Shown in pieces: positions 25,050-35,447 of a DNA stretch of 64,000 bases. Source of the DNA: Clostridium sp. AF15-31 (lineage in GTDB: Bacteria > Bacillota > Clostridia > Lachnospirales > Lachnospiraceae); contig NZ_QTXL01000002.1 of NCBI RefSeq assembly GCF_003461625.1, positions 37,992 to 101,991 on the forward strand. The letters run 5' to 3'. Every line of letters begins with the position of its first letter. Positions within the stretch are counted from its first letter, which is position 1. The notes beneath the pieces were generated by a model, which was given only the letters and a program-made list of their open reading frames with translations, was not told the origin of the DNA and did no database searches. The translations under genes and the position numbers were made by a program.

Positions 25050-26231
25050 GTGTCAGAAATTATCGAAGCATTAAATCAATTAGAAAAGGAGAAAAACATC
25101 AGCAAGGATATTCTGCTGGATGCGATCGAAAGATCCTTAAAGGCGGCCTGCAAGAAGGACTTTGATACCGATGAGAATATCGATGTTGTTATGGATCGTG
25201 AGACCGGTGAGTTTCATGTATATGCGAAGAAAGAGGTTGTAGAAGAGGTTGAAAGACCTGCGACACAGATTTCTCTGGAAAAAGCTAAGATGATGAATTC
25301 CAAATATGATCTCGGAGATATCATCAACATCGAGATCACAACAAAGGATTTCGGAAGAATCGCAGCACAGAGAGCAAGAAATGTAATCGTTCAGGCAATT
25401 AATGAGAGCGAAAGAGATGCGATCTACGATCACTTCTATACAAAAGAGAAGGATATCATCACAGGTATCGTTCAGAGATATGTTGGAAACAACATCAATG
25501 TCAGTCTGGATGATAAGACAGAAGCAATATTAAAAGAGTCTGAGATGGTTCCCGGCGAAGTATATAACAGAGGTGACCGTATCAAATTATATGTAACAGA
25601 AGTAAAGAAAGGCTCCAGAGGACCTAAGATCACAGTATCCAGAACACATCCTGATCTGGTAAAGCGTTTATTTGAAAAGGAAGTAACCGAGATCGCAGAC
25701 GGTACAGTAGAGATCAAGAGCTCCTGCCGTGAGGCCGGTTCCCGTTCCAAGATCGCTGTTTATTCTCATGATGAGAATGTAGATCCGGTAGGTGCATGTG
25801 TAGGTGTAAATGGAAGCCGTGTTAACAACGTAGTAGAAGATCTGAACGGTGAGAAGATCGATATTATTTGTTGGGATGAGAATCCGGCAATCTTCATCAA
25901 GAATGCATTAAGTCCATCAGAGGTTATTGCAGTTGATGTAGATCTGAATGAAAAGAGCGCATTTGTCGTTGTACCGGATTATCAGTTATCACTTGCAATC
26001 GGTAAGAAAGGTCAGAATGCAAGACTTGCTGCAAAGCTGACAGGATATAAGATCGACATTAAGAGTGAGTCACAGGCAGAAGAGATGGGATATTTCTCAG
26101 AAGAAAATGATGACTACGAAGAGCCGGAGCAGGAAGAAGCATTTGACAATATCGACGATATCGTTGATGGTTCTTATGAAGAATCTCTGGAGCAGCAGGA
26201 TGCAGAAGAAGTAAAAGAAGATGAAGAATAA
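25050..26231 (+). CDS. nusA: Transcription termination/antitermination factor NusA
   Basis: A 393-aa RNA-polymerase-associated factor. It has the N-terminal NusA domain, an S1 domain (about 130-200) and two KH domains (VDPVGACVGVNGSRVNNVV, then LAIGKKGQNARLAAKLTG). The acidic C-terminal tail is short, without the repeat domains of E. coli NusA, which is usual in Gram-positives. It starts with GTG, preceded by GGGAGG. It lies in the conserved order rimP-nusA-ylxR-ylxQ-infB. Confidence 0.95.
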   Translation: MSEIIEALNQLEKEKNISKDILLDAIERSLKAACKKDFDTDENIDVVMDRETGEFHVYAKKEVVEEVERPATQISLEKAKMMNSKYDLGDIINIEITTKDFGRIAAQRARNVIVQAINESERDAIYDHFYTKEKDIITGIVQRYVGNNINVSLDDKTEAILKESEMVPGEVYNRGDRIKLYVTEVKKGSRGPKITVSRTHPDLVKRLFEKEVTEIADGTVEIKSSCREAGSRSKIAVYSHDENVDPVGACVGVNGSRVNNVVEDLNGEKIDIICWDENPAIFIKNALSPSEVIAVDVDLNEKSAFVVVPDYQLSLAIGKKGQNARLAAKLTGYKIDIKSESQAEEMGYFSEENDDYEEPEQEEAFDNIDDIVDGSYEESLEQQDAEEVKEDEE

Positions 26232-26300
26232 AATGAAGTTCTGACCGGGTACCATGCCGATTGGAACGGAGATAAATATATAAGCATAGGAAGTGATGTT

Positions 26301-26570
26301 ATGGCAAAGAAGATACCGCTCAGACAGTGCCTTGGTTGTAATGAGATGATACCGAAAAAAGAACTCATCCGTATCGTGAAGGATAATGAGAATAATTTTG
26401 CGATCGACCTGACCGGCAAGATGAATGGACGGGGGGCATATATATGCCGTAAGGCAGAGTGCCTGAAAAAAGCTATGAAGAGTAAATCTCTGGAACGCTC
26501 ATTCAAGATGCAGATTCCAAAAGAGGTTTATGAGAAACTGGATAAGGAGTTAGAGGCAATTGAACAGTAA
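26301..26570 (+). CDS. ylxR: YlxR family protein (RnpM, RNase P modulator)
   Basis: An 89-aa basic protein of the DUF448/YlxR family, recognised from RQCLGCNEMIPKKELIRIV and GRGAYICRKAECLKKA. In B. subtilis the homologue binds RNase P RNA and modulates its activity. It lies between nusA and ylxQ as in most Firmicutes and overlaps ylxQ by 11 bp. Confidence 0.93.
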   Translation: MAKKIPLRQCLGCNEMIPKKELIRIVKDNENNFAIDLTGKMNGRGAYICRKAECLKKAMKSKSLERSFKMQIPKEVYEKLDKELEAIEQ

Positions 26571-26883
26571 GAAGATTTATTCCATGATTTCCTTATGTGC
26601 AAAGGCTGGAAGGCTGGTAAGCGGAAACTTTTCAGTAGAAAAGGCCGTAAAAAACGGAAGCGCATGTGCCGTGATCGTGGCATGTGATGCAGCCCATAAT
26701 ACAAAGAAACTATTTGATCAAAAATGTAATTTTTATGAGATTCCATATTTTGAATTTGGAGACAAAGACAGTCTGGGAAAATTCGTTGGAAAAGAATTCC
26801 GGACGTCGATCGCGATCTTAGATGAAGGATTTGCGAAACAGATCATAAAATACATGAGTTTGAGTGAAAATATGGAGGTGTAA
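26560..26883 (+). CDS. ylxQ: L7Ae-family RNA-binding protein YlxQ
   Basis: A 107-aa L7Ae/L30e-type protein (ISLCAKAGRLVSGNFSVEKA, then ACAVIVACDAAHNTKKLF) that probably binds kink-turn RNA. It starts with TTG inside the end of ylxR, which suggests translational coupling. The position between ylxR and infB is conserved in Firmicutes. Confidence 0.9.
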   Translation: MNSKKIYSMISLCAKAGRLVSGNFSVEKAVKNGSACAVIVACDAAHNTKKLFDQKCNFYEIPYFEFGDKDSLGKFVGKEFRTSIAILDEGFAKQIIKYMSLSENMEV

Positions 26884-26886
26884 CTT

Positions 26887-29814
26887 TTGACGAAACTGAG
26901 AGTACACGAATTGGCAAAAGAGCTGAATATAAGCAACAATGAAATCAAAGCAATCCTTGGCAAAAATGGTATCGAGATCAAGAGCCATATGTCGGCTGTT
27001 GATGAGAATATGATCAATATCGTTAAGAAGGCATGCGGAACCGGTACAAAGAAAGCAGATGCGCCGGCAGCAAAGCCTGTACCGGAAAAGAAGTCGGAGG
27101 ACGTAAAGGCGGCAAAGACAGCACCGGAAAAGGTTCAGAAAGAGATTTCTGTAAAAGAAGAGCCTAAGAAAACGGCTGTAAGAAATGATCGACCGGCTAC
27201 AGGGGAAGCGAATAAGCCGAAACAGGGTAAAGATGAGGGACATACGAGATTTGTCAGAGATGACAGAAACAGAAATAATTCCGACAGACAAAATAATGAG
27301 AGAGTAAGATTTAACAATAGTGAGCGTATGAATTCTGATAAGACAAGATTTGGCGACAAGCAGGGAAATGACAGACCAAGATATAACAACGACAGAAATA
27401 ACGGTGACCGTGTAAGATTTACAAATGGTGATAGAAATAATTCTGACAGACCGAGATATAATAATGACAGAAACGGTACTGACAGAAACAATTCCGACAG
27501 ACCAAGATACAACAATGACAGAAATAACACTGACAGAAATAACACTGACAGACCAAGATACAATAATTCCGGCGACAGAAATAATTCTGATAGACCGAGA
27601 TTTAACAATGACAGAAATGGTCAGGACAGAGGAAGATTCTCAAACAATGGCCGTGGTGGCCAGGATCGTGGCAGATTTTCCGGAAACGGAGATCGTCAGG
27701 GCGGCTTCGACAAGCCGAAGTTCGGTGACAGACCGGATAACAGAAACAACCGGTTCAACAATAATAGAAACAATACTCCGATGGGATTTGGCAAGGATGA
27801 CGAGGATGATAATAATAACAATCAGAGAAGAAGTCCAAAAGCAAATACCCGTAAGGATTTTGAAGCAAAAGAGATGCCGGGCAAAGATTTAAAGAGCCAG
27901 AACAGAGACAATTATAACAGAGATAAGAATAAGCCTCGTAAGGGCAACAGAAGATCTCCGGAAGAGGTTGAGGCAGATATCAGCAGACTGGCTAAAAATG
28001 TCAGAAACAAGCATCATCAGCCGCAGCAGCCACAGCAGCAGGCAGAGGATAAGGAAACGATCCGTACGATCACACTTCCGGAGGTTGTAACGATCAAAGA
28101 ACTTGCAGACATTATCAAAGAGCCTGTAAATGCGTTGATCAAGAAGCTCTTCCTTGCAGGTAAGATGTATAACGTGAACTCTGAGTTAGACTTTGAAGCA
28201 GCAGCAGAGATCGCGTTGGAATATAATTGTATTGCTGAAGAGGAAGAAAAAGTTGATGTGATCGAGGAGCTCTTAAAAGAGGATGAAGAAGACGAGAAGG
28301 ATATGGTTTCCAGACCACCTGTTGTCTGCGTTATGGGTCACGTTGACCATGGTAAAACATCCCTTCTTGATGCGATCCGTAAGACAAATGTAACATCAGC
28401 CGAGGCCGGTGGTATCACACAGGCGATTGGTGCATCTGTAGTAGAGATCAACGGACAGACGATCACATTCTTAGATACACCTGGACATGAGGCGTTCACA
28501 GCTATGCGTATGCGTGGCGCACAGTCTACCGATATTGCTATCCTTGTTGTAGCAGCAGATGATGGTGTTATGCCACAGACGATAGAGGCTATTAACCATG
28601 CAAAGGCAGCCGGTATCGAGATCATCGTTGCGATCAATAAGATCGATAAACCAAGTGCAAATATCGAGCGTGTAAAGCAGGAGCTTACAGAATATGAACT
28701 GATCCCTGAGGACTGGGGCGGATCAACGATCTTCTGTCCGGTTTCCGCACATACAGGTGAAGGACTGGATAACCTGCTTGAGATGATCCTGTTAACTGCA
28801 GAGGTTCTTGAGTTAAAGGCAAATCCAAACAGAAATGCCCGTGGTATCGTAATCGAAGCAGAGCTTGATAAGGGACGTGGCCCTGTTGCAACTATGTTAG
28901 TGCAGAAGGGTACACTTCATGTAGGAGATTATCTTGCAGTCGGATCTTCCCATGGTAAGGTTCGTGCAATGCACAATTCAAAGGGTGTCCGTGTAACAGA
29001 AGCAACTCCATCCACTCCGGTGCAGATCCTTGGTCTGGATACAGTTCCATCAGCCGGTGAGATCTTTATGGCAGTTGATAATGAGAAAGAGGCAAGACAG
29101 ATTTCTGAGACATACATTTCGCAGAGCAGAGTGAAGATGCTTGCTGAGACGAAATCCAGAATGTCACTGGATGATCTGTACAGCCAGATCCAGGCAGGTA
29201 ATGTCAAGGAACTGAACATCATTATCAAAGCTGATGTACAGGGTTCTGTAGAGGCTGTTAAGCAGAGTCTGTTAAAGCTTTCAAATGATGAAGTTGCAGT
29301 AAAATGTATCCATTCCGGTGTTGGTGCGATCAACGAGTCAGATATCATTCTGGCATCCGCATCCAATGCGATCGTAATCGGTTTCAATATCCGGCCGGAT
29401 GCAAGAGCAAAAGAGACAGCAGAGACAGAAGGTGTAGATGTTCGTTTATACAGAGTCATCTACAATGCAATTGAAGATATTGAGTCTGCAATGAAGGGTA
29501 TGTTAGATCCTATCTTTGAAGAACAGGTAATTGGTCATGCAGAGATCAGACAGACCTACAAGGCTTCCGGTGTCGGTATGATCGCAGGTTCTTATGTATT
29601 AGATGGTATCATCAACCGGAATTGCAGCGTAAGAATAACCCGTGAAGGAAATCTGATCTACGAAGGCAAGATGGCTTCCTTAAAGAGATTCAAGGATGAT
29701 GTGAAGGAAGTTAAGTCAGGATTTGAATGTGGTATTGTTCTTGAGAACTTTAATGACATTCAGGTAGAGGATCAGATTGAAGCATATCAGATGGTAGAGG
29801 TTCCAAGAAAATAA
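26887..29814 (+). CDS. infB: Translation initiation factor IF-2
   Basis: A 975-aa GTPase that brings fMet-tRNA to the ribosome. The N-terminal IF2_N motif ([20 protein letters not shown]) is followed at about residues 125-290 by an Asn/Arg/Asp-rich low-complexity stretch with repeats of the form [13 protein letters not shown] second IF2_N-like domain precedes the G domain, whose motifs are [13 protein letters not shown] (about 480), DTPGHEAF (about 530) and NKIDKP (about 583). The C-terminal domains are complete. It starts with TTG after GGAGG. The stop codon overlaps the rbfA start (TAATG). Confidence 0.96.
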   Translation: MTKLRVHELAKELNISNNEIKAILGKNGIEIKSHMSAVDENMINIVKKACGTGTKKADAPAAKPVPEKKSEDVKAAKTAPEKVQKEISVKEEPKKTAVRNDRPATGEANKPKQGKDEGHTRFVRDDRNRNNSDRQNNERVRFNNSERMNSDKTRFGDKQGNDRPRYNNDRNNGDRVRFTNGDRNNSDRPRYNNDRNGTDRNNSDRPRYNNDRNNTDRNNTDRPRYNNSGDRNNSDRPRFNNDRNGQDRGRFSNNGRGGQDRGRFSGNGDRQGGFDKPKFGDRPDNRNNRFNNNRNNTPMGFGKDDEDDNNNNQRRSPKANTRKDFEAKEMPGKDLKSQNRDNYNRDKNKPRKGNRRSPEEVEADISRLAKNVRNKHHQPQQPQQQAEDKETIRTITLPEVVTIKELADIIKEPVNALIKKLFLAGKMYNVNSELDFEAAAEIALEYNCIAEEEEKVDVIEELLKEDEEDEKDMVSRPPVVCVMGHVDHGKTSLLDAIRKTNVTSAEAGGITQAIGASVVEINGQTITFLDTPGHEAFTAMRMRGAQSTDIAILVVAADDGVMPQTIEAINHAKAAGIEIIVAINKIDKPSANIERVKQELTEYELIPEDWGGSTIFCPVSAHTGEGLDNLLEMILLTAEVLELKANPNRNARGIVIEAELDKGRGPVATMLVQKGTLHVGDYLAVGSSHGKVRAMHNSKGVRVTEATPSTPVQILGLDTVPSAGEIFMAVDNEKEARQISETYISQSRVKMLAETKSRMSLDDLYSQIQAGNVKELNIIIKADVQGSVEAVKQSLLKLSNDEVAVKCIHSGVGAINESDIILASASNAIVIGFNIRPDARAKETAETEGVDVRLYRVIYNAIEDIESAMKGMLDPIFEEQVIGHAEIRQTYKASGVGMIAGSYVLDGIINRNCSVRITREGNLIYEGKMASLKRFKDDVKEVKSGFECGIVLENFNDIQVEDQIEAYQMVEVPRK

Positions 29815-30203
29815 TGAGAAAGAACAGTGTAAAAAATACAAGAATTAATGCAGAGGTTCAGAGAGAACTCTCACGGATCATCAGCAGAGAGATCAAGGAT
29901 CCCCGTATTAATCCGATGACATCCGTAGTAGAGGCGGTTGTAACACCGGATCTGAAATATTGCAAGGCATACATCAGTGTCCTTGGAGATCAGGATTCCG
30001 TAAACTCCACACTGGAGGGACTGAACAGTGCAATGGGATTTATCAGAAGAGAACTTGCACATTCCATTAATCTCAGAAATACACCTGAGATCACATTTAT
30101 CATGGATCAGTCGATCGAATACGGTGTAACAATGTCCAAAAAGATTGATGATGTTGTAAAAGACATCGAAGATGATGAGGATGATACAGAAAATGAAGAA
30201 TGA
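29814..30203 (+). CDS. rbfA: 30S ribosome-binding factor RbfA
   Basis: A 129-aa KH-fold protein for late 16S rRNA maturation, recognised from EVQRELSRIISREIKDPRI and LKYCKAYISVLGD. Its start overlaps the infB stop and its acidic 3' end overlaps the start of the next gene by 11 bp. Confidence 0.95.
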   Translation: MRKNSVKNTRINAEVQRELSRIISREIKDPRINPMTSVVEAVVTPDLKYCKAYISVLGDQDSVNSTLEGLNSAMGFIRRELAHSINLRNTPEITFIMDQSIEYGVTMSKKIDDVVKDIEDDEDDTENEE

Positions 30204-31140
30204 TTTTCTTACCATGATCGAGCAGGCAGACACGATCGCTATAACCGGACATGTACGTCCGGATGGCGATTGTGTAGGCTCAACGGTTGGATTATATAAT
30301 TATATCATCAGCAATTATGATAAGCAGGTACAGATCTATCTAGAGGAATTCTCCAAGGATTTTCTCTTTTTACATGATGCAGATAAGATCAGTCATACAC
30401 CGACAGATCAGGTCTATGATCTGTGTATTGCGGTGGATTGTGGTGATAAGGAAAGACAGGGAGATTTTCTTCCAATCTTTGAACATGCGAAGCATACAAT
30501 GTGTGTGGATCATCATATCTCCAATCCGGGATTTGGTGAGGTATGCTATGTGGATGCAGAAGCGTGTTCCGCGGCAGAAGCACTTTATAAGCTGATGGAA
30601 CAGGATAAGATTAATAAGAATGCTGCCGAAGCACTCTATATGGGAATTGTACATGATACAGGCGTATTCAAACACAGCAATACAACAAAGAGTGCGATGA
30701 GTATAGCGGGTGATCTGATCGAAAAGGGTGCAAATCCGTCATTTATTATAGATGAAACCTTCTATAAGAAGACATTTGTCGCAAATAAGCTGCTTGGAAT
30801 CGCTCTGACAAAAGCAGAGCAGCATGCAGATGGCAGGATCATCAGCACAGTGCTTGAGGCAGAGGATTTCCGAAAAAGTGGTGCAGGTAAGATCGATACG
30901 GATGGTATCGTCGATCAGCTTCGGATCACAGAGGGAACGGAAACGGCGGTATTTATCTATCAGACGGGAGAAGATGAATACAAGATTTCACTTCGGTCGA
31001 ATAATATCGTTGATGTAAGCAGGATATCCTGCAATCATGGCGGTGGTGGTCATGTTCGTGCTGCAGGTTTCAGCATGAAGGGAGATATCAAAGAGATCCT
31101 TGCCGGCGTGATAGAGGAGATTAAGGAACAGTTATGCTAG
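30193..31140 (+). CDS. nrnA: DHH-family nanoRNase / pAp phosphatase
   Basis: A 315-aa protein of the NrnA type, which degrades 2-5 nt RNAs and dephosphorylates pAp. The DHH domain shows HVRPDGDCVGS, AVDCGD and VDHHISNPGFG, and the DHHA1 domain shows SCNHGGGGHVRAAGF. The start at ATG 30193 (MKNDFLTM) is preferred because of GAGG about 12 nt upstream; an in-frame ATG at 30172 would lengthen it by 7 residues. It lies between rbfA and truB as in many Firmicutes. Confidence 0.93.
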   Translation: MKNDFLTMIEQADTIAITGHVRPDGDCVGSTVGLYNYIISNYDKQVQIYLEEFSKDFLFLHDADKISHTPTDQVYDLCIAVDCGDKERQGDFLPIFEHAKHTMCVDHHISNPGFGEVCYVDAEACSAAEALYKLMEQDKINKNAAEALYMGIVHDTGVFKHSNTTKSAMSIAGDLIEKGANPSFIIDETFYKKTFVANKLLGIALTKAEQHADGRIISTVLEAEDFRKSGAGKIDTDGIVDQLRITEGTETAVFIYQTGEDEYKISLRSNNIVDVSRISCNHGGGGHVRAAGFSMKGDIKEILAGVIEEIKEQLC

Positions 31141-32066
31141 ACGGCTTTTTAAATGTATACAAGGAGCAGGGCTATACATCATTTGATGTAGTAGCCAAGC
31201 TTCGTGGTATTTTAAAACAGAAGAAGATCGGTCACACAGGCACACTTGATCCGATGGCGGAAGGTGTGCTTTTGGTGTGTCTTGGACAGGCAACAAAATT
31301 AAGCGAAATGCTGATTGATAAGGATAAGACATACCGCTGTGTCATGCTGCTCGGAAAGACAACAGATACAGAGGATGTAACAGGAAAAGTCCTTACAGAG
31401 ACAGCAGATATCCCGGACGAAGCATCGGTAATAGAAACGGTAAACAGCTTTATCGGTACTTATGACCAGATACCGCCGATGTATTCGGCTATCAAGGTAA
31501 ACGGCAAAAAGCTCTATGAATATGCCAGACAGGGAATTGAGATCGAGCGGAGCCCGAGAGAGGTAACGATCTTTGAATTAAAGATAGAAGATGTGTCGCT
31601 TCCAAGGGTTACATTTACCGTACATTGTTCCAAGGGAACGTATATCAGAAGCTTATGCCGGGATATCGGAGAAAAGCTTGGCTGCGGAGCAGTCATGGAG
31701 AAGTTGGTCCGTACTGAAGTGAAGAATTTCAGGGTTGAAGACAGTCTGACACTTGCGGAGATCGAGCAGGCGAGAGATCAGGGAACGATCGGATCATATG
31801 TAATGAAGAAAGAGCTGTTGCTGCCGGAATATCCGGAGCTTCATATCGGTACAGATGAATATGCAAGAAAGCTGTTAAGAAATGGAAACAAACTTCAGCT
31901 GTCCCAGTTTGCGGAAACTGTGAGCCCGGAAACGGTTACAGATGTTCCGGGTATCCGTGTCTATGATGAAACGGACAGCTTTGCAGCGATATACCGGTAT
32001 GAAACGGAAAAGGGCAGCTGCCGGCCGGTAAAGATGTTCCCGAAGAATGCAGAGACAGATAAATGA
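31134..32066 (+). CDS. truB: tRNA pseudouridine-55 synthase
   Basis: A 310-aa enzyme that makes pseudouridine 55 in the T loop of tRNAs. The catalytic Asp lies in IGHTGTLDPMAEGVLLV, and further family motifs are KTYRCVMLLGKTTDTED and CSKGTYIRSLCRDIG. Its start overlaps the end of nrnA by 7 bp. Confidence 0.96.
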   Translation: MLDGFLNVYKEQGYTSFDVVAKLRGILKQKKIGHTGTLDPMAEGVLLVCLGQATKLSEMLIDKDKTYRCVMLLGKTTDTEDVTGKVLTETADIPDEASVIETVNSFIGTYDQIPPMYSAIKVNGKKLYEYARQGIEIERSPREVTIFELKIEDVSLPRVTFTVHCSKGTYIRSLCRDIGEKLGCGAVMEKLVRTEVKNFRVEDSLTLAEIEQARDQGTIGSYVMKKELLLPEYPELHIGTDEYARKLLRNGNKLQLSQFAETVSPETVTDVPGIRVYDETDSFAAIYRYETEKGSCRPVKMFPKNAETDK

Positions 32067-32080
32067 TAGGATAGAAGACA

Positions 32081-33010
32081 ATGCAGCATTATTTTAATCA
32101 GAAAGATATACAGATCAATACAGAAAAAGGTTCCGTCGTTGCACTTGGCAAGTTTGACGGTTTTCATCAGGGCCACAAGCTACTGCTTGACGAGGTGCTT
32201 CGTTTACAGAGGGATGGATATACCGGAGTTGTATTTACCTTTGATATTCGTAAAAATTCGATCTTTGATGTAGATAAGCTTCAAAGCATTATAACCTCGG
32301 AAGAAAAATGTATGCTTGCAGAACAGATGGGAATCGATGTACTGGTGGAGTATCCGTTTGATGATGCATTTGCATCGATGGAACCGGAAGCCTTCGTAAC
32401 GGATATTCTTGTAAAAAGGTTACATGCCGGATATGTAGTCGTAGGAACCGATTACGGATTCGGAAAAAAGAAACGCGGGAATGTAGAGCTTCTGCGGAAG
32501 ATGGCCGGCGAATACGGCTATCAGGTGATCGTGATAGAAAAGAAAAAGATCCATGATGTCATTGTAAGTTCCACTTATATCAGAATGTTGATCAGTGAGG
32601 GAAAAATGGAAGAAGCAGAAACCTTCCTTGGCAGACCTTATTTTCTGTCCGGTCATGTAGTGCATGGCAGAGAGCTTGGCAGGACGATCCAGGTTCCGAC
32701 GGCAAATCTGCTTCCAAAGCATGGGAAAATCTATCCGGTGACGGGTGTTTATGCATCAAGGATACATCTGGAGGACGGCAGGGTCTGTTATGGGATTACG
32801 AATATCGGAGACAATCCGACGGTGAATACAGATCGCAGGGTAACGATCGAGACGCATATCTTTGATTTTGATGAGGATATCTATGAACAGAAGCTGGTCG
32901 TGGAATTGTTATCCTTTATTCGCGGAGAACAGAAATTTTCGGGTGTTTCAGAATTAAAAGCACAGATGCTTGCAGATATGGAAGTGGCAAAACAGAGGAT
33001 ATTCGGGTAA
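32081..33010 (+). CDS. ribF: Bifunctional riboflavin kinase / FAD synthetase
   Basis: A 309-aa enzyme converting riboflavin to FMN and then FAD. The FAD-synthetase nucleotidyltransferase motif is GKFDGFHQGHKLL, with VVGTDYGFGKKKRGN and SSTYIRMLI downstream. The riboflavin-kinase domain shows GHVVHGRELGRTIQVPTANL and NIGDNPTV. It is the last gene of the rimP-infB operon; the next gene has its own promoter. Confidence 0.95.
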   Translation: MQHYFNQKDIQINTEKGSVVALGKFDGFHQGHKLLLDEVLRLQRDGYTGVVFTFDIRKNSIFDVDKLQSIITSEEKCMLAEQMGIDVLVEYPFDDAFASMEPEAFVTDILVKRLHAGYVVVGTDYGFGKKKRGNVELLRKMAGEYGYQVIVIEKKKIHDVIVSSTYIRMLISEGKMEEAETFLGRPYFLSGHVVHGRELGRTIQVPTANLLPKHGKIYPVTGVYASRIHLEDGRVCYGITNIGDNPTVNTDRRVTIETHIFDFDEDIYEQKLVVELLSFIRGEQKFSGVSELKAQMLADMEVAKQRIFG

Positions 33011-33018
33011 AAATTAAT

Positions 33019-33042
33019 TTGTCAAGATATTTTACTTGACAA
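33019..33042. promoter_or_regulatory. Perfect 8+8 palindrome over the ylxM promoter
   Basis: TTGTCAAG, 8 nt, CTTGACAA; the right half contains the -35 box. This is a strong candidate operator or symmetrical promoter motif for the ylxM-ffh operon. Confidence 0.6.
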
Positions 33043-33064
33043 CGATGCAGACATGGTATAGAAT
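33036..33064 (+). promoter_or_regulatory. Promoter of the ylxM-ffh-rpsP operon
   Basis: A consensus TTGACA, a 17-bp spacer and TAGAAT. Confidence 0.8.
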
Positions 33065-33105
33065 AACCCATGGTAAAGGGAAAATACTTTACAGGCGGTG
33101 ATCGT

Positions 33106-33462
33106 ATGGAGAAAATAGTCAGACAGTCTTTATTATATGATTTTTATGGAGAGCTTTTGACGGAGCATCAGAAAGCAATTTATGAAGATGTGGTCAATAA
33201 TGATATGTCCTATTCCGAGATTGCCAGAATGAATCAGATCAGCAGACAGGGTGTCTATGACATGATCAAGCGCTGCGATAAGATCTTGGAAGAATATGAA
33301 GATAAGTTACAGCTTGTTGACAAATTCATGAAAGCGAGAAAGCAGGTCGAGAAGATGAAAGACTGCATTTCGGAGCTGATGGAGGAGAATCGGGATGACA
33401 GGCTGAATTCGAAGATAGAAGCAATCGACCGGTTATCGGATCGGATACTGGACGAGTTTTAG
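33106..33462 (+). CDS. ylxM: YlxM family DNA-binding protein (UPF0122)
   Basis: A 118-aa helix-turn-helix protein (DFYGELLTEHQKAIYEDVV, then SYSEIARMNQISRQGVYDM) resembling sigma-70 region 4. It is encoded next to ffh in nearly all Firmicutes and is thought to regulate or assist the signal recognition particle. ATG 33106 follows a GGCGG-type site; the upstream in-frame ATG at 33070 lies too close to the promoter -10 box. It is a candidate regulator of the palindrome over its own promoter. Confidence 0.92.
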   Translation: MEKIVRQSLLYDFYGELLTEHQKAIYEDVVNNDMSYSEIARMNQISRQGVYDMIKRCDKILEEYEDKLQLVDKFMKARKQVEKMKDCISELMEENRDDRLNSKIEAIDRLSDRILDEF

Positions 33463-33494
33463 TAGATGAGTGTTAGGAACGAAGGGAGATATTC

Positions 33495-34841
33495 ATGGCT
33501 TTTGACAGTTTATCTGACAAGCTTCAAAATGTTTTCAAGAAACTGAGAAGCAAGGGTGTTCTTACAGAAGATGATGTAAAAGAGGCAATGAAAGAAGTAA
33601 AGCGTGCTTTACTGGAAGCCGATGTAAACTTCAAGGTTGTTAAATCATTTATCAAAGCTGTAAGTGACAGAGCTGTTGGTGAAGAAGTCCTTAAGGGCTT
33701 GAATCCCGGACACATGGTCATTAAGATTGTAAAAGAAGAGATGGATAAGCTGATGGGTTCTGATGTAACAGAGCTGAAATTACTTCCGTCAAATGAGATT
33801 ACAGTCATTATGATGTGCGGTCTTCAGGGTGCCGGTAAGACAACAACGGCTGCAAAACTTGCATATCAGTTTAAGAATAAAGGCAAGAAACCATTGTTAG
33901 TTGCCTGTGATGTATACAGACCGGCTGCGATCAAGCAGCTGCAGATCAATGGTGAAAAGGTTGGTGTGCCTGTCTTTGCGATGGGAGATAATCATAAGCC
34001 GCTTGATATTGCCAAGGCTGCGATCCTGCATGCAGAAAAGAATCATATGAATCTGGTATTTATCGATACTGCCGGACGACTTCATGTAGATGAAGATATG
34101 ATGGATGAGCTTGCGGAGATCAAGGAAAATATTAATGTTACATATACAGTTCTTACCGTTGATGCGATGACAGGACAGGATGCTGTCAATGTTGCAACGA
34201 CATTTAACGATAAGATTGGTATAGATGGTGTGATCCTAACGAAGTTAGATGGTGACACCAGAGGTGGTGCGGCACTTTCCATTAAGGCTGTTACCGGAAA
34301 GCCAATCCTGTATGCAGGAATGGGTGAGAAGCTGACAGATCTGGAACCATTTTATCCGAGCCGTATGGCGAGCCGTATTCTTGGAATGGGTGATGTGGAA
34401 TCGCTGATCGAGAAAGCACAGAATGCGATCGATGATGAGAAAGCGAAAGAGATGGAACAGAAGTTCCGGAAAGCATCCTTTGATTTCAATGATTTTATGG
34501 AACAGATGGATCAGCTTGAGAAGATGGGTGGAATCGGAGACCTGCTCTCCATGATGCCCGGAATGTCCAGTCAGATGAAGAATGTACAGATCGATGAAGA
34601 TGCAGGCAAGAAGCCGAAGGCGATCATTCAGTCCATGACACCGAATGAGAGATGTCTGAAGGATCCGATCTCACCATCCAGAAAGAAACGTATTGCAGAC
34701 GGCGCGGGCGTTCAGATCGCGGAAGTCAACCGTTTCTTAAAGCAGTTTGAACAATCCAAGAAAATGATGAAGCAGATGTCCGGTATGATGGGTGGCAAGA
34801 AACGCCACGGTGGATTCAAGCTTCCGTTTGGATTTAAATAA
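33495..34841 (+). CDS. ffh: Signal recognition particle protein Ffh
   Basis: A 448-aa SRP54 GTPase that binds signal sequences and targets nascent membrane proteins. The GTPase motifs are [33 protein letters not shown] and [13 protein letters not shown]. The methionine-rich M domain ([20 protein letters not shown]) binds 4.5S RNA and signal peptides. No SRP RNA gene was recognised nearby. Confidence 0.96.
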   Translation: MAFDSLSDKLQNVFKKLRSKGVLTEDDVKEAMKEVKRALLEADVNFKVVKSFIKAVSDRAVGEEVLKGLNPGHMVIKIVKEEMDKLMGSDVTELKLLPSNEITVIMMCGLQGAGKTTTAAKLAYQFKNKGKKPLLVACDVYRPAAIKQLQINGEKVGVPVFAMGDNHKPLDIAKAAILHAEKNHMNLVFIDTAGRLHVDEDMMDELAEIKENINVTYTVLTVDAMTGQDAVNVATTFNDKIGIDGVILTKLDGDTRGGAALSIKAVTGKPILYAGMGEKLTDLEPFYPSRMASRILGMGDVESLIEKAQNAIDDEKAKEMEQKFRKASFDFNDFMEQMDQLEKMGGIGDLLSMMPGMSSQMKNVQIDEDAGKKPKAIIQSMTPNERCLKDPISPSRKKRIADGAGVQIAEVNRFLKQFEQSKKMMKQMSGMMGGKKRHGGFKLPFGFK

Positions 34842-34882
34842 ATTTTTATATTTTATATTTTATTTCAGGAGGAACAAACAAA

Positions 34883-35128
34883 ATGGCAGTAAAAATCAGA
34901 TTAAGAAGAATGGGTTATAAGAAGCATCCTTTTTACAGAGTAATCGTTGCAGATTCAAGATCCCCAAGAGATGGTAGATTCATCGAGGAGATTGGAACAT
35001 ATGATCCTAACCAGGAGCCAAGCGTAGTAAAGATCGATGAAGAAGCAGCTAAGAAGTGGCTTCAGACAGGTGCTCAGCCAACTGAGACTGTTGCTAAGTT
35101 ATTCAAGCAGGCAGGTATTGAAAAATAA
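34883..35128 (+). CDS. rpsP: 30S ribosomal protein S16
   Basis: An 81-aa protein with the S16 signature ([19 protein letters not shown], then [14 protein letters not shown]). AGGAGG precedes the start. It lies in the conserved ffh-rpsP-khpA-rimM-trmD order. Confidence 0.97.
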   Translation: MAVKIRLRRMGYKKHPFYRVIVADSRSPRDGRFIEEIGTYDPNQEPSVVKIDEEAAKKWLQTGAQPTETVAKLFKQAGIEK

Positions 35129-35149
35129 TATCACCAGGGAGGTGTTTAA

Positions 35150-35377
35150 ATGAAAGATTTAGTTGAAATCATTGCAAAATCCCTAGTAGATCATCCAGAG
35201 CAAATATCTGTTACTGAGACAGAGAAAGACGATATAATTAAAGTTGAACTGACTGTTGCACCAGAGGATATGGGCAAGGTTATCGGAAAACAAGGCAGAA
35301 TTGCCAAATCCATCCGTACAGTTGTAAAAGCAGCTGCTTCAAAGGGTGACAAAAAGGTAATTGTAGATATTAAGTAG
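35150..35377 (+). CDS. khpA: KH-domain RNA-binding protein KhpA
   Basis: A 75-aa single KH-domain protein (APEDMGKVIGKQGRIAKSIR). KhpA works with KhpB in RNA binding and cell-size control in streptococci. A hairpin terminator follows, before rimM. Confidence 0.94.
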   Translation: MKDLVEIIAKSLVDHPEQISVTETEKDDIIKVELTVAPEDMGKVIGKQGRIAKSIRTVVKAAASKGDKKVIVDIK

Positions 35378-35392
35378 TACAAAGATCTTTTT

Positions 35393-35421
35393 GGGGGAGT
35401 TATCATAACTCCCCCATTTTT
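35393..35421 (+). terminator. Intra-operon hairpin between khpA and rimM
   Basis: GGGGGAGTTA and TAACTCCCCC form a perfect 10-bp stem with a 3-nt loop followed by ATTTTTAG. It probably reduces read-through into rimM-trmD, which have no separate promoter that I could find. Confidence 0.8.
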
Positions 35422-35447
35422 AGTTATAGTGGAGGAAAGATATAATT

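Noticed and set aside
27135..27608. 157-aa minus-strand frame rich in [14 protein letters not shown] repeats
   Set aside because: It is the antisense shadow of the repetitive Asn/Arg/Asp segment of infB; its apparent repeats come from the infB repeats.
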